Program-made: the position numbers and the translations under genes
Assembly (NCBI GenBank): GCA_019648995.1
Contig: BLXT01007807.1
Span: forward strand, 1,102,157 to 1,143,774
Length of the DNA stretch: 41,618 nucleotides
Reading direction: 5' to 3'
Origin: Plakobranchus ocellatus
Taxonomy: Eukaryota > Mollusca > Gastropoda > Plakobranchidae
Part shown: positions 10,258-20,587 of the stretch, one piece after another
Layout: each line of letters opens with the position of its first letter
Position numbering within the stretch: position 1 is the stretch's first letter
Notes under the pieces: model-generated
Database searches by the model: none
Seen by the model: only the letters and a program-made list of their open reading frames with translations
Told to the model about the DNA's origin: nothing

Positions 10258-13200
10258 TCACGACACAGACATTGTGATCTGGAAGGTGTAGTAAAACCAG
10301 CTCACGGCGAGCATAAAGAGGCAGACGACAAATACCGGCCCAGCCCAGCGGTCACGGAATGACCCGCTTGTTTTGTCAACCGGCCCAGAATTCCAACATT
10401 CTCGCGAGGAGATCCATCTCCTGTGGTGCTCGGTGTCCGCGCCGCCGCTGTTGGCGTGAGCCGTTATTTTCTCGACGCCTGGATCTGGTGCTGCTGTCCA
10501 GCTGACCACTCCCGCACAATGGCGTGAAGTCTCCGACGTTGTCTCGCAGTTGGACCCACTCTCTACTCCATCTCCTTGTAGCTTTCTTTTACTCTTAGAT
10601 CTATTTCTGAGTTGCGTCCCCGGTGCGGTAACCTTTGAAGTTCTACCTAGCAACCTAAGAACTGCACTGGAGGGCGGGGAGAAGTTGGGCGACAGTGATT
10701 GTCTTCTTTTAATCCAGGATTCTCCTGCAGAAGTAGCTGCCTTTGTCTGAGAACACGTGATAATCTCGTCGAAAGCGCTCCTGGTGAGCCCGCTCTGCTC
10801 CGAGTTTGAGCTAGAGGCGCTTGAGGCGCAGCTTAACCTCAAAGCCAGCTTGTCACCCAGCCTCTCCTGTGCGACTGAGGATGGAAATCTCGTCTGCACA
10901 CCCGCCTTCAGGCCGACAGTTGGAAGAGACTTGGTTACACGCGGCGAAACAGAAAGAAATTGCAAAGTCTTTAGCTGACCACCCGAAAAACTCTTGTAGG
11001 AGGGAGAATCTTTCTTACACGCGTCTGGGTCCAACGCGCAGGTTCGCAGCTCCGGGCCACATCTGAAAATGTCCATGTTTGCTCGAAGTTTGTTTAAAGT
11101 GGCAGTGCGACCGGGATTGATACTAGGGAGAGAGATGCTCCGAACAGTTCTGACTCCCCTTTGCTTGGTGCGTCCTGATAAATACGGTAAACAAGGAAAT
11201 CCCAAAATAGCATCTTGAAGGTGTGTAGAAAGCCAGTTTGAACTGACCAGAGGAGATATGTCTGTGCGCGGCAAGACATTTGCAATCTGTTGGTGAATAT
11301 TCTGGCATCGCTCCCAGCAACATTGAAGGAGTTGTTCAGTCTGAAGTGCATCGTCTTCTACTCCCTGGGGGGCGCCGTTCATCTGAGATAAGATTTGGTC
11401 GGACATTGTCCATCCTCCAAAGCCATCAAGTGGGTATGAGGATCCCAACAAATCTTTATTAACCCCAACTGCTGCAGAGAGCGGCTGTGGGGAAACGTCT
11501 GCTTTGGCTGACTCAACTTGTATGTCTTGTGTTTTCTCTAAACTGCGTGTCTCGTTTTGGGAAGAAAAGGATGGCTGTGTATTCTTTAAACTCTGGGCTT
11601 TTTCCGTACTCGGCAGAGCCGCAGTCCCATTGTTAGGGGGCTTGCGATTTTTCCTTGGCGGTACTGAATGCCCAAGGCCAACCCTCCACGGCTTTCTACC
11701 CCGTCTCGTTGAATTTTTTAACTGCTTACCGCGTAAAGGTGAAACTGTAACACTAGAATCTAAAAGTTCCGCCGATAGAGATTTTGGCCCTTCTAAAAGG
11801 CGTTTCGCTCGGTCTTTCAAACTTGGGCCCGTCAGGCTTTTTCTTAATCGAGCCTGCACACGACCAGGTAACACCCTACCTTTACCCGAGTTTTGAATAG
11901 CTTGACTCTCATGGCTTGGGCTTTGCACTTGGGCTGCTACTTTGGTTTTAGACAGATTATGTAAATTGTCTCTATACGACACGTGCGATGGGGGCAGGGC
12001 TTTGCTACCTCCTCCTATCGGCAATGCTGAGAATTTCACAGCAGATTTTTTGCTGGGCCGAAGTGTTGGTATTTCTCTAGACAACCACACGCCTGCGCCT
12101 GGAGGGAGAGCTTTGAAAGCGAATTCCATGGAATCAACCTTGCGTGCTAGATTCTGTGTCTCAGGGCTAAAGGAGTTTTGGTATCTCAATAACCTTGCAT
12201 TGGTTCTCAAGGGCACAAACTTGGTAGATCGGACCTTCGACGGCTGCGGTGAAGGCCAATCTGTTTTGGCTGGCTCCAAACCTTTTATTGTGCTATTGTT
12301 GTGAATGTGCACGATGAATACACACCTGTCTGCAGGGCCGTGTCGCTTGGATGTCGCTTTATAGTTTGATTGTGGGTTCTTCTTACAGCTTCTTGATGCA
12401 GCTTTGACTTTCTGTATATGTGTAACTGGAGGCGGAGGATACCAGGCACAGCCTGGGGGGAGAACAGGCATCATTTTAAACTTTGGTTGTGCCTCAAAGT
12501 CAGCTAAATCAGTTGTTAACAAGCTGGAAAGTCCCTCTTTGGAAAGAGCAGAGATATTCTCCTTCTTGAAACAACTAGGTTGACTGCGAAAGCGTTTCAG
12601 CGTAATTTTGCCTCCACCACACAAAGGGAAACTTGAAGTCGTTCCCGGCTTGCACTGCGACAGCTGAGATTGCAGTGGCTTCTCTTGCTTGCACAAAGAA
12701 GATTGATCTTGTTCTGGTTTTGGTTGTTGCTCTACTCTTTGTTGATGTCGGCGCTTGTTGTGTTGTTGGTAAAACGGCGGTATGTTTTGAGAGATGTTAT
12801 CAATTTCATTGAATTCAAACGGAAATGCCTTTTTAGGGTCATGGTGGTTATCCAAATACTGGAAGTCGGAGGCCACTCTGCGAGGTTCGTGAGAACCGGG
12901 ACTGTGCGACATTCCATGCAAGCGAGGGTCAACAGAGCGATGGCGTTGACGATGCAGATTGCGATGGTGCTGGTCATGGGATTGGCAGGAGATTTTACCT
13001 TTTTTCTCCCGCCTGTTTAGACTGTCTTGATTTTCTCGCAGGACCTGGTGCTGCATGCTGCAAGGAGATCGTGGTGAATAGTTCTTATTTTTTTGTAATA
13101 TACGAGACTGGCCTGTGGTTCGTGCTTGGTGTTTATCCTGAGAACGGTCTCTATTTTTTTTGGACTCTTTGAGACAAAAACCTCGTGAGCTTTGCTTTTG

Positions 13201-14328
13201 CGCGAAATACCATCTTGGCTCTGGTGGATCAACACGGCCAGGGCTACTGCTGCGCAGGGCTGAAGGCTCGTAAAAAGACCAGTCTCCACTTTTCTGCACG
13301 TTCTCTGATAATTTGGATCGTCTCGGAAATGCATAGTCTCTTTGGTTAATTTGGCCTGGTTCTTCAGATAATTGTTTTTGTTGGGGATTGTCCAGGGTGT
13401 AGCTTTGTTGTTTTACACCTAGTAATAGTTGGGGCTGTGGTTGTTGGTTACTGCTGATTGGTTCTTTCTCTTGTTGCCCGCCTGGTAAGCCATGCCGTGG
13501 TAAGGTCAAGTTATGTACGGTTCGTGCTCGCCTGTGTTGATCTTGTCTGTCGGTCAATGCCGTGCCCGCAGCTCGCCTTGTCCTGAGAGCTACAGTGGAA
13601 ACTATTACTGGTGAAGGCTCAGATTTGGAGTTAGGTGAATTCATTCTTTGTGTATCGAATGCATTTTGGTGTTGCTCTTCTTGCTGTGGTTTTCCAGGTT
13701 GCTGTTCTCCAAAGTTTTCTTGTTTTGATTCTTCTTGATCAAAAAGAAGACACTGCTGTTGCTGCTGCTGCTGTTGCGGCTGCTGGCTCTGCTGCTGTTG
13801 CTGCTGCCGGCTCTGCTGCTCTTGTTTGTGTCGCTGACTTTCACTCTTGCAATCGCCCGGATTCTGTTTCTCATTATGTTTAGTTACATTGTTCTTTTTA
13901 GACAGCCGTTTCCTGATTTTTGTATTACCATCTTCCTTCAAGCCGGACTTCTTCTTGAGATCAACTAACCTGTTAAGAAGCTCCTGCTGCCGTTCTTGTT
14001 GCTTGCGTAACTGGTCTAGCAAGTCCTCTTCCTCTTGAGCATCAGAAACATTCTTGCGACAAACAGATGTCTTCCTCATTCCTTGCGATAAACCCCCTGG
14101 ATCCCCTTGGGGCTTTCTCTTCCTTCCACAGGGGCTAAGATTTAGGATACCTGGACATGTGTGCAGTGATGGACTTTCCTGTGTAGGAACATCTCCTTGT
14201 TGATTGGGTTCTTGGTGGCAATATTTTTGCGTCGGTTTTGATAGCTCTGTCTCTTCTTTTGGCAATGATGGAATCTGTTCTTGACACTCTGATGTTGGTT
14301 TGATCATTTCGCAAGGTTTTTTGCTCAT
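10258..14328 (-). CDS. Intronless 1356-residue Gln-rich protein with C-terminal membrane anchor, family unknown
   Basis: One uninterrupted reading frame from ATG at 14328 (context GGACCATGA, A at -3; an in-frame TAA lies upstream) to TGA at 10258-10260. Seen, approximate residues: a heptad-like coiled coil EEEDLLDQLRKQQERQQELL (98-126); a polyglutamine block (172-195); a very long Ser/Pro/Arg/Gln-rich, probably disordered middle; three short repeats around LPPG near residues 623, 741 and 768; a hydrophobic segment GPVFVVCLFMLAVSWFYYTF (about 1330-1350) with only a few residues after it. The last feature fits a tail-anchored protein with its bulk in the cytosol and tip in the ER or mitochondrial outer membrane. 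No catalytic motif was seen and I do not recognise the family. Length without stops, with normal composition, argues strongly for a real gene; lack of introns may reflect an old retrocopy or simply one large coding exon. Confidence 0.85.
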   Translation of the reverse strand: MSKKPCEMIKPTSECQEQIPSLPKEETELSKPTQKYCHQEPNQQGDVPTQESPSLHTCPGILNLSPCGRKRKPQGDPGGLSQGMRKTSVCRKNVSDAQEEEDLLDQLRKQQERQQELLNRLVDLKKKSGLKEDGNTKIRKRLSKKNNVTKHNEKQNPGDCKSESQRHKQEQQSRQQQQQQSQQPQQQQQQQQCLLFDQEESKQENFGEQQPGKPQQEEQHQNAFDTQRMNSPNSKSEPSPVIVSTVALRTRRAAGTALTDRQDQHRRARTVHNLTLPRHGLPGGQQEKEPISSNQQPQPQLLLGVKQQSYTLDNPQQKQLSEEPGQINQRDYAFPRRSKLSENVQKSGDWSFYEPSALRSSSPGRVDPPEPRWYFAQKQSSRGFCLKESKKNRDRSQDKHQARTTGQSRILQKNKNYSPRSPCSMQHQVLRENQDSLNRREKKGKISCQSHDQHHRNLHRQRHRSVDPRLHGMSHSPGSHEPRRVASDFQYLDNHHDPKKAFPFEFNEIDNISQNIPPFYQQHNKRRHQQRVEQQPKPEQDQSSLCKQEKPLQSQLSQCKPGTTSSFPLCGGGKITLKRFRSQPSCFKKENISALSKEGLSSLLTTDLADFEAQPKFKMMPVLPPGCAWYPPPPVTHIQKVKAASRSCKKNPQSNYKATSKRHGPADRCVFIVHIHNNSTIKGLEPAKTDWPSPQPSKVRSTKFVPLRTNARLLRYQNSFSPETQNLARKVDSMEFAFKALPPGAGVWLSREIPTLRPSKKSAVKFSALPIGGGSKALPPSHVSYRDNLHNLSKTKVAAQVQSPSHESQAIQNSGKGRVLPGRVQARLRKSLTGPSLKDRAKRLLEGPKSLSAELLDSSVTVSPLRGKQLKNSTRRGRKPWRVGLGHSVPPRKNRKPPNNGTAALPSTEKAQSLKNTQPSFSSQNETRSLEKTQDIQVESAKADVSPQPLSAAVGVNKDLLGSSYPLDGFGGWTMSDQILSQMNGAPQGVEDDALQTEQLLQCCWERCQNIHQQIANVLPRTDISPLVSSNWLSTHLQDAILGFPCLPYLSGRTKQRGVRTVRSISLPSINPGRTATLNKLRANMDIFRCGPELRTCALDPDACKKDSPSYKSFSGGQLKTLQFLSVSPRVTKSLPTVGLKAGVQTRFPSSVAQERLGDKLALRLSCASSASSSNSEQSGLTRSAFDEIITCSQTKAATSAGESWIKRRQSLSPNFSPPSSAVLRLLGRTSKVTAPGTQLRNRSKSKRKLQGDGVESGSNCETTSETSRHCAGVVSWTAAPDPGVEKITAHANSGGADTEHHRRWISSRECWNSGPVDKTSGSFRDRWAGPVFVVCLFMLAVSWFYYTFQITMSVS
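13750..13822 (-). repeat. CAG/CAA repeat encoding the polyglutamine block
   Basis: On the + strand this reads as CTG, TTG and CGG triplets; on the coding minus strand it is CAG/CAA with Ser, Arg and Pro interruptions. It encodes two Gln runs (six and eight residues). Interruptions suggest moderate stability. Antisense Leu- or Ala-rich ORFs here are shadows. Confidence 0.9.
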
Positions 14329-14403
14329 GGTCCTCAATGGACTTAGACCTTCAAGGAATGCAACTTACGTAAACTTAGGCCAACTCAGATGGTATCCAAC
14401 TGT

Positions 14404-14410
14404 TTTTATA
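14404..14410 (-). promoter_or_regulatory. Possible TATA box of the tail-anchored protein gene
   Basis: The minus strand reads TATAAAAAC about 75 nt upstream of the ATG at 14328, which would give a 5' UTR of roughly 45 nt. A single AT-rich match in AT-rich DNA is weak evidence, and a CpG-rich stretch at 15160-15360 is an alternative promoter. Confidence 0.3.
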
Positions 14411-15159
14411 CATTGTTTTGACTGTTCACAAGTCTTTGTATGTCTTCCTCACAATTCAGATTTTAAAATGGTTTGGATGAAGAGCGAGTGTAATTAACAC
14501 CTTTCTAGATTTTGAACCTTTTCTCAACCTGAATATTGATTTAAATTGGATGTCTTAAATAAATCTTGAACTGATAAGATGAGAGCAAAACTTTAAGAAT
14601 TGGAAACACGCCCATTACTTTTAGATACTGTATGCCTTGAAATTGTATTTTCCTATCATAGTTTTCATAATATTGATATCTCTAGATCTAGGTGAAATTC
14701 AGAAACTTTTCATTGGAAAAAACACAATAGTAATGGAAAGTAACCGGATGTTTTAGAATTTGACAGCAAACTAATAACTTTAAAAAAAAACAACAACTAG
14801 AAAGGCCCTAGACATCTATATACTTCTACGACACAATTAGATTTATGCGTCCGCATTTCTTCATTTTCTTCTTCGTTCTTACAAAAAGTTTGAATAAGAT
14901 TTCGCTGCTATGTAAAATATTTTATTGATAAATTTATATTGTTTTCTATTATTTATTTTCTTTGAAGATTTCAAGATTTGTTTCAGATCCTTTTTTGTTT
15001 TGTTCGAAAGCGCAAATTTTGTGAATTTTCATTTTAGTTAGCAAAACAAAAATTTTTTAATGGGTTTTTTTTTTTTTATTTAACGCATGGAACTGATATA
15101 TGGCACTTGAAAAAGATCAGCCCAGTTATGTTGATCTGTGGCCGCAATCTCTGAATTCC

Positions 15160-15360
15160 CCACTTCTGCCCCCCACCACCAGACAGTCAGAGCTCATGCA
15201 TGGTGAGCGGTGTAGAAACACTTGGCCTCATGTAAGCGGTGATAAGATCGTTTCCCTGCCACGACCATTGATGTTTGCTTCCCTGCGTCTGCTGAGCCTA
15301 GCTAGGCCTATGGCGGATACGTTTCGGCGATAGCAAAAGCGGCGAAGAAAGCTCCGTAAA
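15160..15360. promoter_or_regulatory. CpG-richer patch, possible promoter
   Basis: GC content and CpG frequency rise here, especially at 15312-15352, which reads GGCGGATACGTTTCGGCGAT and then GCGGCGAAG. The minus strand contains CGCCAT, a YY1-like core. It could be a distal promoter or 5' exon of the 14328-10258 gene; nothing links it directly. The 77-codon ORF across it looks fortuitous. Confidence 0.25.
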
Positions 15361-15928
15361 CCAAATCTACTTCATAATGCCCTAAAAACATCAGTACGGT
15401 ACTAACCTCTTGTTCCACTACAGTATTTTCAAGTACGTGACTCACTTTTGGTATTTATTTATTTATTCGCGTCCATTCAAAGAAGCCTATACATGTTGGA
15501 TCAGTAATGAGATTATAGAATAGGCGTAATCGCTACATTGATCCAAAAACCAGAGCCTCTCGGATAGGTTCAGGCATTTGTTTCAAAACAAGTGCTTTGA
15601 GCGCAAGAATTTACTGCCTACAATCATCAGATACCCCGTGTTCTTGACCCAATCCATTGCAGAATTAATAACACTTCAATAACATAATATCGAATATTAG
15701 TTACAGGCTTCACCTTAAAAAAAAAAAATGCAACCTTGTCCGCACTGCATAGTTGTTGTTTTTTTTTACTTCTGTGTCATCTGACAGTTTGGCACGTACT
15801 ACATAAGTCACCTATTTAAGTGCAGTAACGGTATGTTTTAGAGAAGTTTAGATTATTAAAATGGCACTATAATATGTTTCATAAACCTGTTTGCTGCTTT
15901 GGAGGGGGGGGGGGGGGGNNNNATTGCT

Positions 15929-16177
15929 ACATGTTGCGTGTTATTTCACGATGTTATTATAATTTGGCGAAAGAATCTCTACTAGTACTCCTACAGTTTG
16001 CCTGTACTTTCAATTTAATATTATTATAACTGGGCGGAGAATCTTTAGGACTACTACATGTTGCCTGTCCTTTCACTATATTATAACTTGACGAAGGTAT
16101 CTATAGTATTAGTATTGTTACATAATGCCTATTCTTTCCTTTTATTTCTGTTTAGCGAAGGAATCTATGATACTGCA
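15929..16177. repeat. Degenerate tandem repeat of about 64 bp, four units
   Basis: Units start at 15929, 15993, 16056 and 16120 with ACATGTTGCCTGT-like sequence, then TTTCAC, TATTATAAC, and GGCGAAGGAATCT. A fifth partial start is at 16178. Units differ at many positions, so the array is old. Confidence 0.75.
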
Positions 16178-17201
16178 ACATTCCGTCTGTTTTTTGATCA
16201 GACACTTTCTGATAAATAAAACATACAGCTCTAAGTGTGGATAAGGTCAACACCTTGGGATAGAAATAGTTTTTAACCTTTTCTTCTATTCTGTTTTACT
16301 GTGCAAAGTTAACCCCTTTAAACGCGATTTCGCTTTGGAGGAAACTCCGTTTGTTATTCTGCAGGCTCAGCTGTATAGAACTGCTTCTAACAATCCACTT
16401 CACACACACCCTCAAGTCTTCAGAGAGAAGCATGCTACTTGCTAGCATCAAGAGAATGATATCTATTGAGAGATTTAAATCAAGAGTCTTGAAACTCTGA
16501 GTTCTCATGAGGTAAATTCATTTGAAACATATATTATACACATACGCACAGAAACAGACAAGACCAGAAACTTAGAAAACACAAACCGCAAACAAACAAA
16601 CAAACAAAAAACTTTCAGAATAATAAAATAGAAAAGGGTGGGGTTTTTTCCTTCTATCTAGCGTAAAAACAACAATTTGATTTATTTTATTCAACAAAAT
16701 TATCAGCAGTGACTTAATACTTGGAGCATGTATCATCTTAGGCAACAAAGATGTAACAATGGCTATTTCTAAATCTCGTGTCTAATATTATATAACATTA
16801 AAAGCACGTCTATTTGAAGTGGCAAAAACTCAGATGCATGAAGTTTAGAAGCGACGTAAAAACATTTTTTTAAACATATAATACGACAATTACTAATTCA
16901 TGTCAAAATGGAGGAGGCATCCGTTGATGATTTACGGGGAAAAATGTTGAATAGATCATTTTCAAAAGAAATGTAAAATTTCCAAAAACAAAGCTTAGAT
17001 ATGATAAAATTTGCAGCAATAAGAATATACAAGAAAACCAATACAGGCTAAGCATGTGCTTAAATTCTAGTCGTACTTACTCATTTTCCCAGTCTAGGAG
17101 ATAAGGTTTTATTCTAATGGGGTAATTAAGTTGAGGATTGGAAGATCATGTAGCTTGGAATGGATATTTCAAAAATCAGAGTTGGGGTGCGCGTTTGCGT
17201 G

Positions 17202-17574
17202 NNNNNNNNNNNNNNNNNNNNNNNNNNNNNNNNNNNNNNNNNNNNNNNNNNNNNNNNNNNNNNNNNNNNNNNNNNNNNNNNNNNNNNNNNNNNNNNNNNN
17301 NNNNNNNNNNNNNNNNNNNNNNNNNNNNNNNNNNNNNNNNNNNNNNNNNNNNNNNNNNNNNNNNNNNNNNNNNNNNNNNNNNNNNNNNNNNNNNNNNNNN
17401 NNNNNNNNNNNNNNNNNNNNNNNNNNNNNNNNNNNNNNNNNNNNNNNNNNNNNNNNNNNNNNNNNNNNNNNNNNNNNNNNNNNNNNNNNNNNNNNNNNNN
17501 NNNNNNNNNNNNNNNNNNNNNNNNNNNNNNNNNNNNNNNNNNNNNNNNNNNNNNNNNNNNNNNNNNNNNNNNNN
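17202..17574. other. Assembly gap (373 N)
   Basis: Unresolved bases. The left flank ends in GCGTTTGCGTG and the right flank starts with eight C followed by an ACAC-rich stretch, so the gap probably covers a simple repeat. Reading frames crossing it are meaningless. Confidence 0.99.
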
Positions 17575-20377
17575 CCCCCCCCAAACACACACACAAAACA
17601 AATAAAGCAACAAAACAAACACACACGAATCAAATAAAACCAAATCAGTTGGCAGTATCGCAAGCGTTAAAATATTAGACAGATTTCCATACCATCACGA
17701 GGCGGTAATAAAACACAGAGCGCGAGGATCCAAATCATGGGTCATAACTACTCAACCACCCAGGGCTCCAGCAATCACAGCGCAGAATAAAATTTTAAAA
17801 ATTATCAATCCTGGACAATGTTGTTTGCAGTGATTGGAGCTGAGGGAATTTCCAAGCACTGCTTTCTCAGAGAGGGGAGATCATTTGATCGAGGATCCCG
17901 AGGATCCCGGATATTCCCGGATAGGGCGAGGTGGTTTGAGATGTCAGAGTGAGAAATAAGTTTGTTCTCAGGTGCCAGGTTTCCTCCTGCCTCGAGACCA
18001 ATCAAACCAAAGCATAAACTGCTGAATAAAGATTTTATACCATTGATACTGGCAAAAACTGCATTTATCAAGCCTTGGAAATATTGATACATATGAGAGA
18101 TATATAATGTAGAATAAGATGACTTGTGTAAAAAGGCAGGAAAAAACAAACTCAAAAATCAATTTTCTCAAAAGTTTTACACTTGACATTCCGATTCATT
18201 GAGTTAAGCCTCAACACTTTTCCTCACTATTATAATATGGTAATAGCAGCTATGAAACAAAAAAGCAATAACAACAAAGGCAAAAAACAAAATTAAAAAT
18301 AAAATTTAAAAAAAAAATGCTAGATATGTAAAAATTATTATGAACAAAGGATAAAATCTTGAGGACTGAACAAAACAAAAATGGCTTAAATTTTTTTTTT
18401 CAATCATTTGATGCAAAGCAAAAATATAGAGTGCTTAAAATTTAAAGCTTGATTAGAGATTATTACAAAACAACAACTGAAAAAAAAATGTGAAACTAGA
18501 AGGACATTGGGTGACGCAAAGTTGATAAATCAGTTTTTACTGAACTAAGCAATATTGAAATTAGGGAGGTCAAAGATAAAAAGATACAAAACAAAATTTA
18601 CCCGAAGAAAGCTAAAAGAAAAGAAAAGGAAAAGCTATGAAACCCAATTGTAACAGAAACAAAAGTGAAATATTTCACTCTTGTATCTTAACATTGGCTG
18701 GCAGATTTCCTTTCTTAACCCTTTCAGCACGTTTGCACCAATCTTTATTGAAGAATACAAAAAGGCCAGTGTATCACTGCTTGAAACCTTAATTATTTTC
18801 AAATATTTCTTTTTCATCGTAAAAAATTTGTAAAGTCAATCTCTTAAAAAAAAAAGGCTACGCCTTTTCAACTGAACTATACCACACAAAAAAAGGAACG
18901 GGCTATGAGGAATGATATAAAAATGTTGCCAAAACTTTTTGTTTGAAGTAAATTAGAACATTTTTTTTTTAATTCTCCATCTCAATTTCACAACATGTCA
19001 GATTAGCTGGCACAAATTACATTTATTGAGAATTTATATTTTTGTGGAAAAGTATGGACAGAATCAAAGACAAGTCTGAGTATTTTACAGCAGCTTGATG
19101 TGAGTTGAGCCTGCAGTTTCACTGTGAGAAGCTGCAGTGACATGGCATGGAACTTGATTCATGAAACAAGGTGTAAATACAAACATGACACATTTTTCAA
19201 TATTTCAACACATCTGCTCTAAAATCATAAATTTAGAAATAAAACATTTTAAAGGAAGAAAAAAAACAAGGCATTACCAAATTCTCACAATTATGCGAGA
19301 CCAATCTCAGTCAGCTGGTAGTTGCTCTTTGAACATTTTCTATCTTTGCTACGGCCTGAAACTTTCCAGTGAGTTTCCCAATGTTTAAAACTGGACATAG
19401 ATTTGGGGATTCTGAGCCAAATTTAGAGAGGTTGTTTTTTTTTTTTTTTTTGCCGTATTGGTAAAGGCATTTATGAGAAAGGAAAAAATCAAAACCAAAT
19501 CTCTTTTTTTTAAATTTCAAAATCTTTATACCACCCGCAAATCTGATACCATAAACCTAGACTTAAAATATATGCATGCTAGGCACAAAACAATCATTTG
19601 AAAACTGTTTAAGAAAAAAATGATTAAGAGATAAAATAATTACATGTTCAGACGCTTTGAGTATTCTCCTGCTTTAAATCAGACCAAGAAAAAAATCTGG
19701 CAAGGACAATGAGGCAAGAATTAAATCAAGAGATATAAATATGGATAAAAATTTATCAAAGGTTCAGAGCAAATTTGTGGTATCTTGAATATAGTTTTAT
19801 TTTCAAGAAAGTTGACATGAAAAATCTAGAAAGAGCCTGGGAAATGCATTTTTTTACACTTCTTTAGAGATGGTTGAATATTATGTAGGTTGTGAATTTA
19901 CCCAATTTTAACAAAACTGCTAAATTTCGTTCACAAATTTGGAGATAAAACAAACCTGGTCTGAGACTGCAGTACTTTTTGTGCTCTTTCTTTAGAATTC
20001 ATTATTGTATTTACAGAACACAAGCATGAACAAGCAAAGAAAAAGCAATGATTAAATTATATTGAAAGTAAATGTTGCGATAAATAGGCAATCAGAAAAG
20101 ACACAGGTTATATAAATATGTCTTCAGACCAGTCTTAGTGAGTTGGATGTTACAAAATTTTTTTTTTTTTTTTTTAATTTAGAATCTTTTTTTTTTAAGT
20201 TTCTAAGCCATATTTCTTGACACAGGACTTGGCAAAGCTAACATGATGGCATTCTAGATGTAATCAATGATTTCATAAATGTAAAAACGCAACCCATGAC
20301 TCATAGGATTGGTCTCAAGACATATAAGCTTCTTGATAGATTTCAAACAAATTAGTAACCGCAAAATATAAATTGTC

Positions 20378-20587
20378 ATGTCTGATTCAGACCTAGAACT
20401 CAAGAAGACGAAGAAAAAAAGGGAGCGGAAGAAGAAGAAAAGAGTTGGGAAGGGGGAAGACAAGAATGAAAAGAGGATGAAAAAGAGGGAAACGACGAAG
20501 AAGGAGAGAGGTGGGAAGGAGGAGGAGAAGACGAAGAGGACAAGGGAGAAGTTACCAGCCAAGAAGTTTCACATCCCTATGATATGA
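20378..20587 (+). CDS. Possible 69-residue Lys/Glu/Arg-rich small protein (low confidence)
   Basis: ATG at 20378 has G at -3 and opens MSDSDLELKKTKKKRERKKK, continuing as an almost entirely charged sequence before a TGA at 20585-20587. The nucleotide sequence is a purine tract with few pyrimidines, which by itself yields Lys/Glu/Arg codons, so the ORF may be a by-product of GA-rich DNA. No neighbour or domain supports function. Confidence 0.15.
   Translation: MSDSDLELKKTKKKRERKKKKRVGKGEDKNEKRMKKRETTKKERGGKEEEKTKRTREKLPAKKFHIPMI
20400..20552 (+). repeat. Homopurine-biased (GA-rich) tract
   Basis: About 150 bp of mainly A and G on the + strand with scattered C and T, for example GGAAGAAGAAGAAAAGAG. 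It is not a perfect repeat. Such tracts can form triplex DNA. Confidence 0.8.

Larger units (their letters stand above)
14411..17201. other. Intergenic region upstream of the minus-strand gene
   Basis: No coding exon was recognised. It is AT-rich apart from a CpG-richer patch at 15160-15360. It also holds a G-run ending in a four-base gap (15903-15922), a degenerate 64-bp tandem repeat (15929-16177) and a short (CAAA)n tract near 16590-16611. It ends in the assembly gap. Confidence 0.5.

Noticed and set aside
10550-14038. Antisense ORFs opposite the large minus-strand gene, including Leu- and Ala-rich ones at 13635-13968
   Set aside because: They are shadows of the 1356-residue frame and its CAG tract; no independent support.
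17126-17678. Several 155-172 codon ORFs spanning the N gap
   Set aside because: They consist almost entirely of unknown residues; only short flanks are real sequence.
17805-18155. 116-codon minus-strand ORF
   Set aside because: No recognisable motif, AT-rich codons and no clear splice or promoter context; length is possible by chance.
20254-20562. 102-codon minus-strand ORF rich in Phe, Leu and Ser
   Set aside because: It is the complement of the purine tract; composition follows from TTC/TCC/CTT repeats.
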